Shown here: one piece after another, positions 5,656-5,896 of the stretch
Layout: every line of letters begins with the position of its first letter
Numbering within the stretch: position 1 is the stretch's first letter
Source of the DNA: Chloroflexi bacterium RBG_16_56_11
GTDB taxonomy: Bacteria; Chloroflexota; Dehalococcoidia; Dehalococcoidales; RBG-16-60-22
Direction of reading: 5' to 3'
NCBI GenBank assembly: GCA_001796865.1
Contig: MGNQ01000055.1
Coordinates: 1 to 5,896, forward strand
DNA: 5,896 nt
Program-made: the position numbers and the translations under genes
Notes under the pieces: generated by a model
Told to the model about the DNA's origin: nothing
What the model saw: only the letters and a program-made list of their open reading frames with translations
Databases searched by the model: none

Positions 5656-5705
5656 GAGACTCCTCCATATATTGTAATCACCGGCAGCACGGTTCGCTGA
5701 CTCTC

Positions 5706-5734
5706 ATTATAACGTCAAACGAATGCCGATACAA
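5706..5734 (-). promoter_or_regulatory. Predicted promoter for the hemerythrin-like gene
   Basis: Read on the - strand, TTGTAT (5734-5729) and a perfect TATAAT (5711-5706) are separated by 17 bases. Transcription would start near 5699, giving a leader of about 45 bases. The -35 lies four bases past the stop codon of the upstream tusA-like gene, so the hemerythrin gene can be expressed independently. The -35 match is only partial. Confidence 0.5.
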
Positions 5735-5737
5735 CAA

Positions 5738-5896
5738 TCATTCCTTTGTTTTTCTGACATATACTTTAATTTCGCCGCCGCTTTCCTCGATACCCAGGCC
5801 CTCGTTACCGGTGCTCTGGCACCAGGCCGGCATATCCTGCTTGATACCTTTATCATCGGACAATACTTCCAGCACTTCTCCCTTTTTAAGCTCTTT
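5738..5896 (-). CDS. TusA-family sulfur carrier, C-terminal part (5' end outside window)
   Basis: TusA proteins are small (about 75-80 aa) cytoplasmic carriers that pass persulfide sulfur from a conserved N-terminal cysteine in a CPxP motif. Uses include tRNA thiolation, molybdenum cofactor synthesis and dissimilatory sulfur metabolism. The - strand frame is open from base 5896 to TGA at 5740-5738 and encodes 52 residues. It begins KELKKGEVLEVLSDDKGIKQ and continues DMPAWCQSTGNEGLGIEESG before ending VYVRKTKE. The LxxGExLEVxSDDxGxxxDxPAW pattern followed by xTGNExLGIEE and a C-terminal strand is characteristic of the family's second half. The catalytic CPxP segment lies beyond the window edge, so activity cannot be judged. 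A second cysteine (in PAWC) is seen. A hemerythrin-like gene follows 82 bases downstream in the same direction. Confidence 0.85.
   Translation of the reverse strand, partial: KELKKGEVLEVLSDDKGIKQDMPAWCQSTGNEGLGIEESGGEIKVYVRKTKE

Noticed and set aside
5810..5825. Inverted repeat GGTGC/GCACC near the right edge
   Set aside because: It lies within the tusA coding frame over conserved residues, has a 4-base loop and no T-run; treated as coding sequence.
1..5896. CRISPR arrays, insertion sequences, tRNA or rRNA genes
   Set aside because: No evenly spaced short identical repeats, transposase-like frames or recognisable tRNA/rRNA sequence were seen; the only repeat array is the protein-coding propeller.

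Overview
The window looks like chromosomal DNA from a free-living anaerobic bacterium. My best guess is a Chloroflexota lineage close to the Dehalococcoidia. This is inference: the genes are GC-rich with more AT-rich spacers, the promoters and Shine-Dalgarno sites are bacterial, glutamine synthetase is of the GSI-alpha type, and there is a bacterial copy of NrpR, a nitrogen repressor best known from methanogens. No 16S or other marker gene is present to settle it.

Layout. On the + strand, the 3' part of glnA (1-672) is followed after 17 bases by nadE (690-2447), a complete glutamine-dependent NAD+ synthetase; the two are very probably one operon. A 338-base non-coding stretch (2448-2785) follows, with an inverted repeat built on AGTACT, a good sigma-70-type promoter and a doubtful 23-codon leader ORF. 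It leads into a 378-aa exported protein (2786-3922) made of seven repeats, read here as a seven-bladed beta-propeller. The next spacer (3923-4148) holds a strong 48-base hairpin, a perfect 14-base palindrome and an extended -10 promoter. These precede an NrpR-like regulator (4149-5147) with an N-terminal winged helix and a single NrpR (DUF128) effector domain. On the - strand, a hemerythrin-like HHE protein (5655-5155) converges on nrpR with only 7 bases between the stop codons. Upstream of it is the C-terminal end of a TusA-family sulfur carrier (5896-5738), which runs off the window.

How the genes may work together. Glutamine synthetase makes glutamine, NadE consumes it to amidate deamido-NAD+, and NrpR-family repressors sense 2-oxoglutarate and control glnA and nif genes in methanogens. 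The left and middle parts of the window therefore read as a nitrogen-assimilation neighbourhood with its own candidate regulator. The propeller gene sits between these genes with its own promoter and has no evident metabolic link to them. The tusA-hemerythrin pair on the other strand suggests sulfur transfer and iron/oxygen/NO handling and is probably a separate transcription unit.

The points most worth a second look are the nrpR-glnA proximity with a candidate operator palindrome, the sign that the propeller arose by duplication of a three-blade unit, and the structured spacers around the propeller gene.
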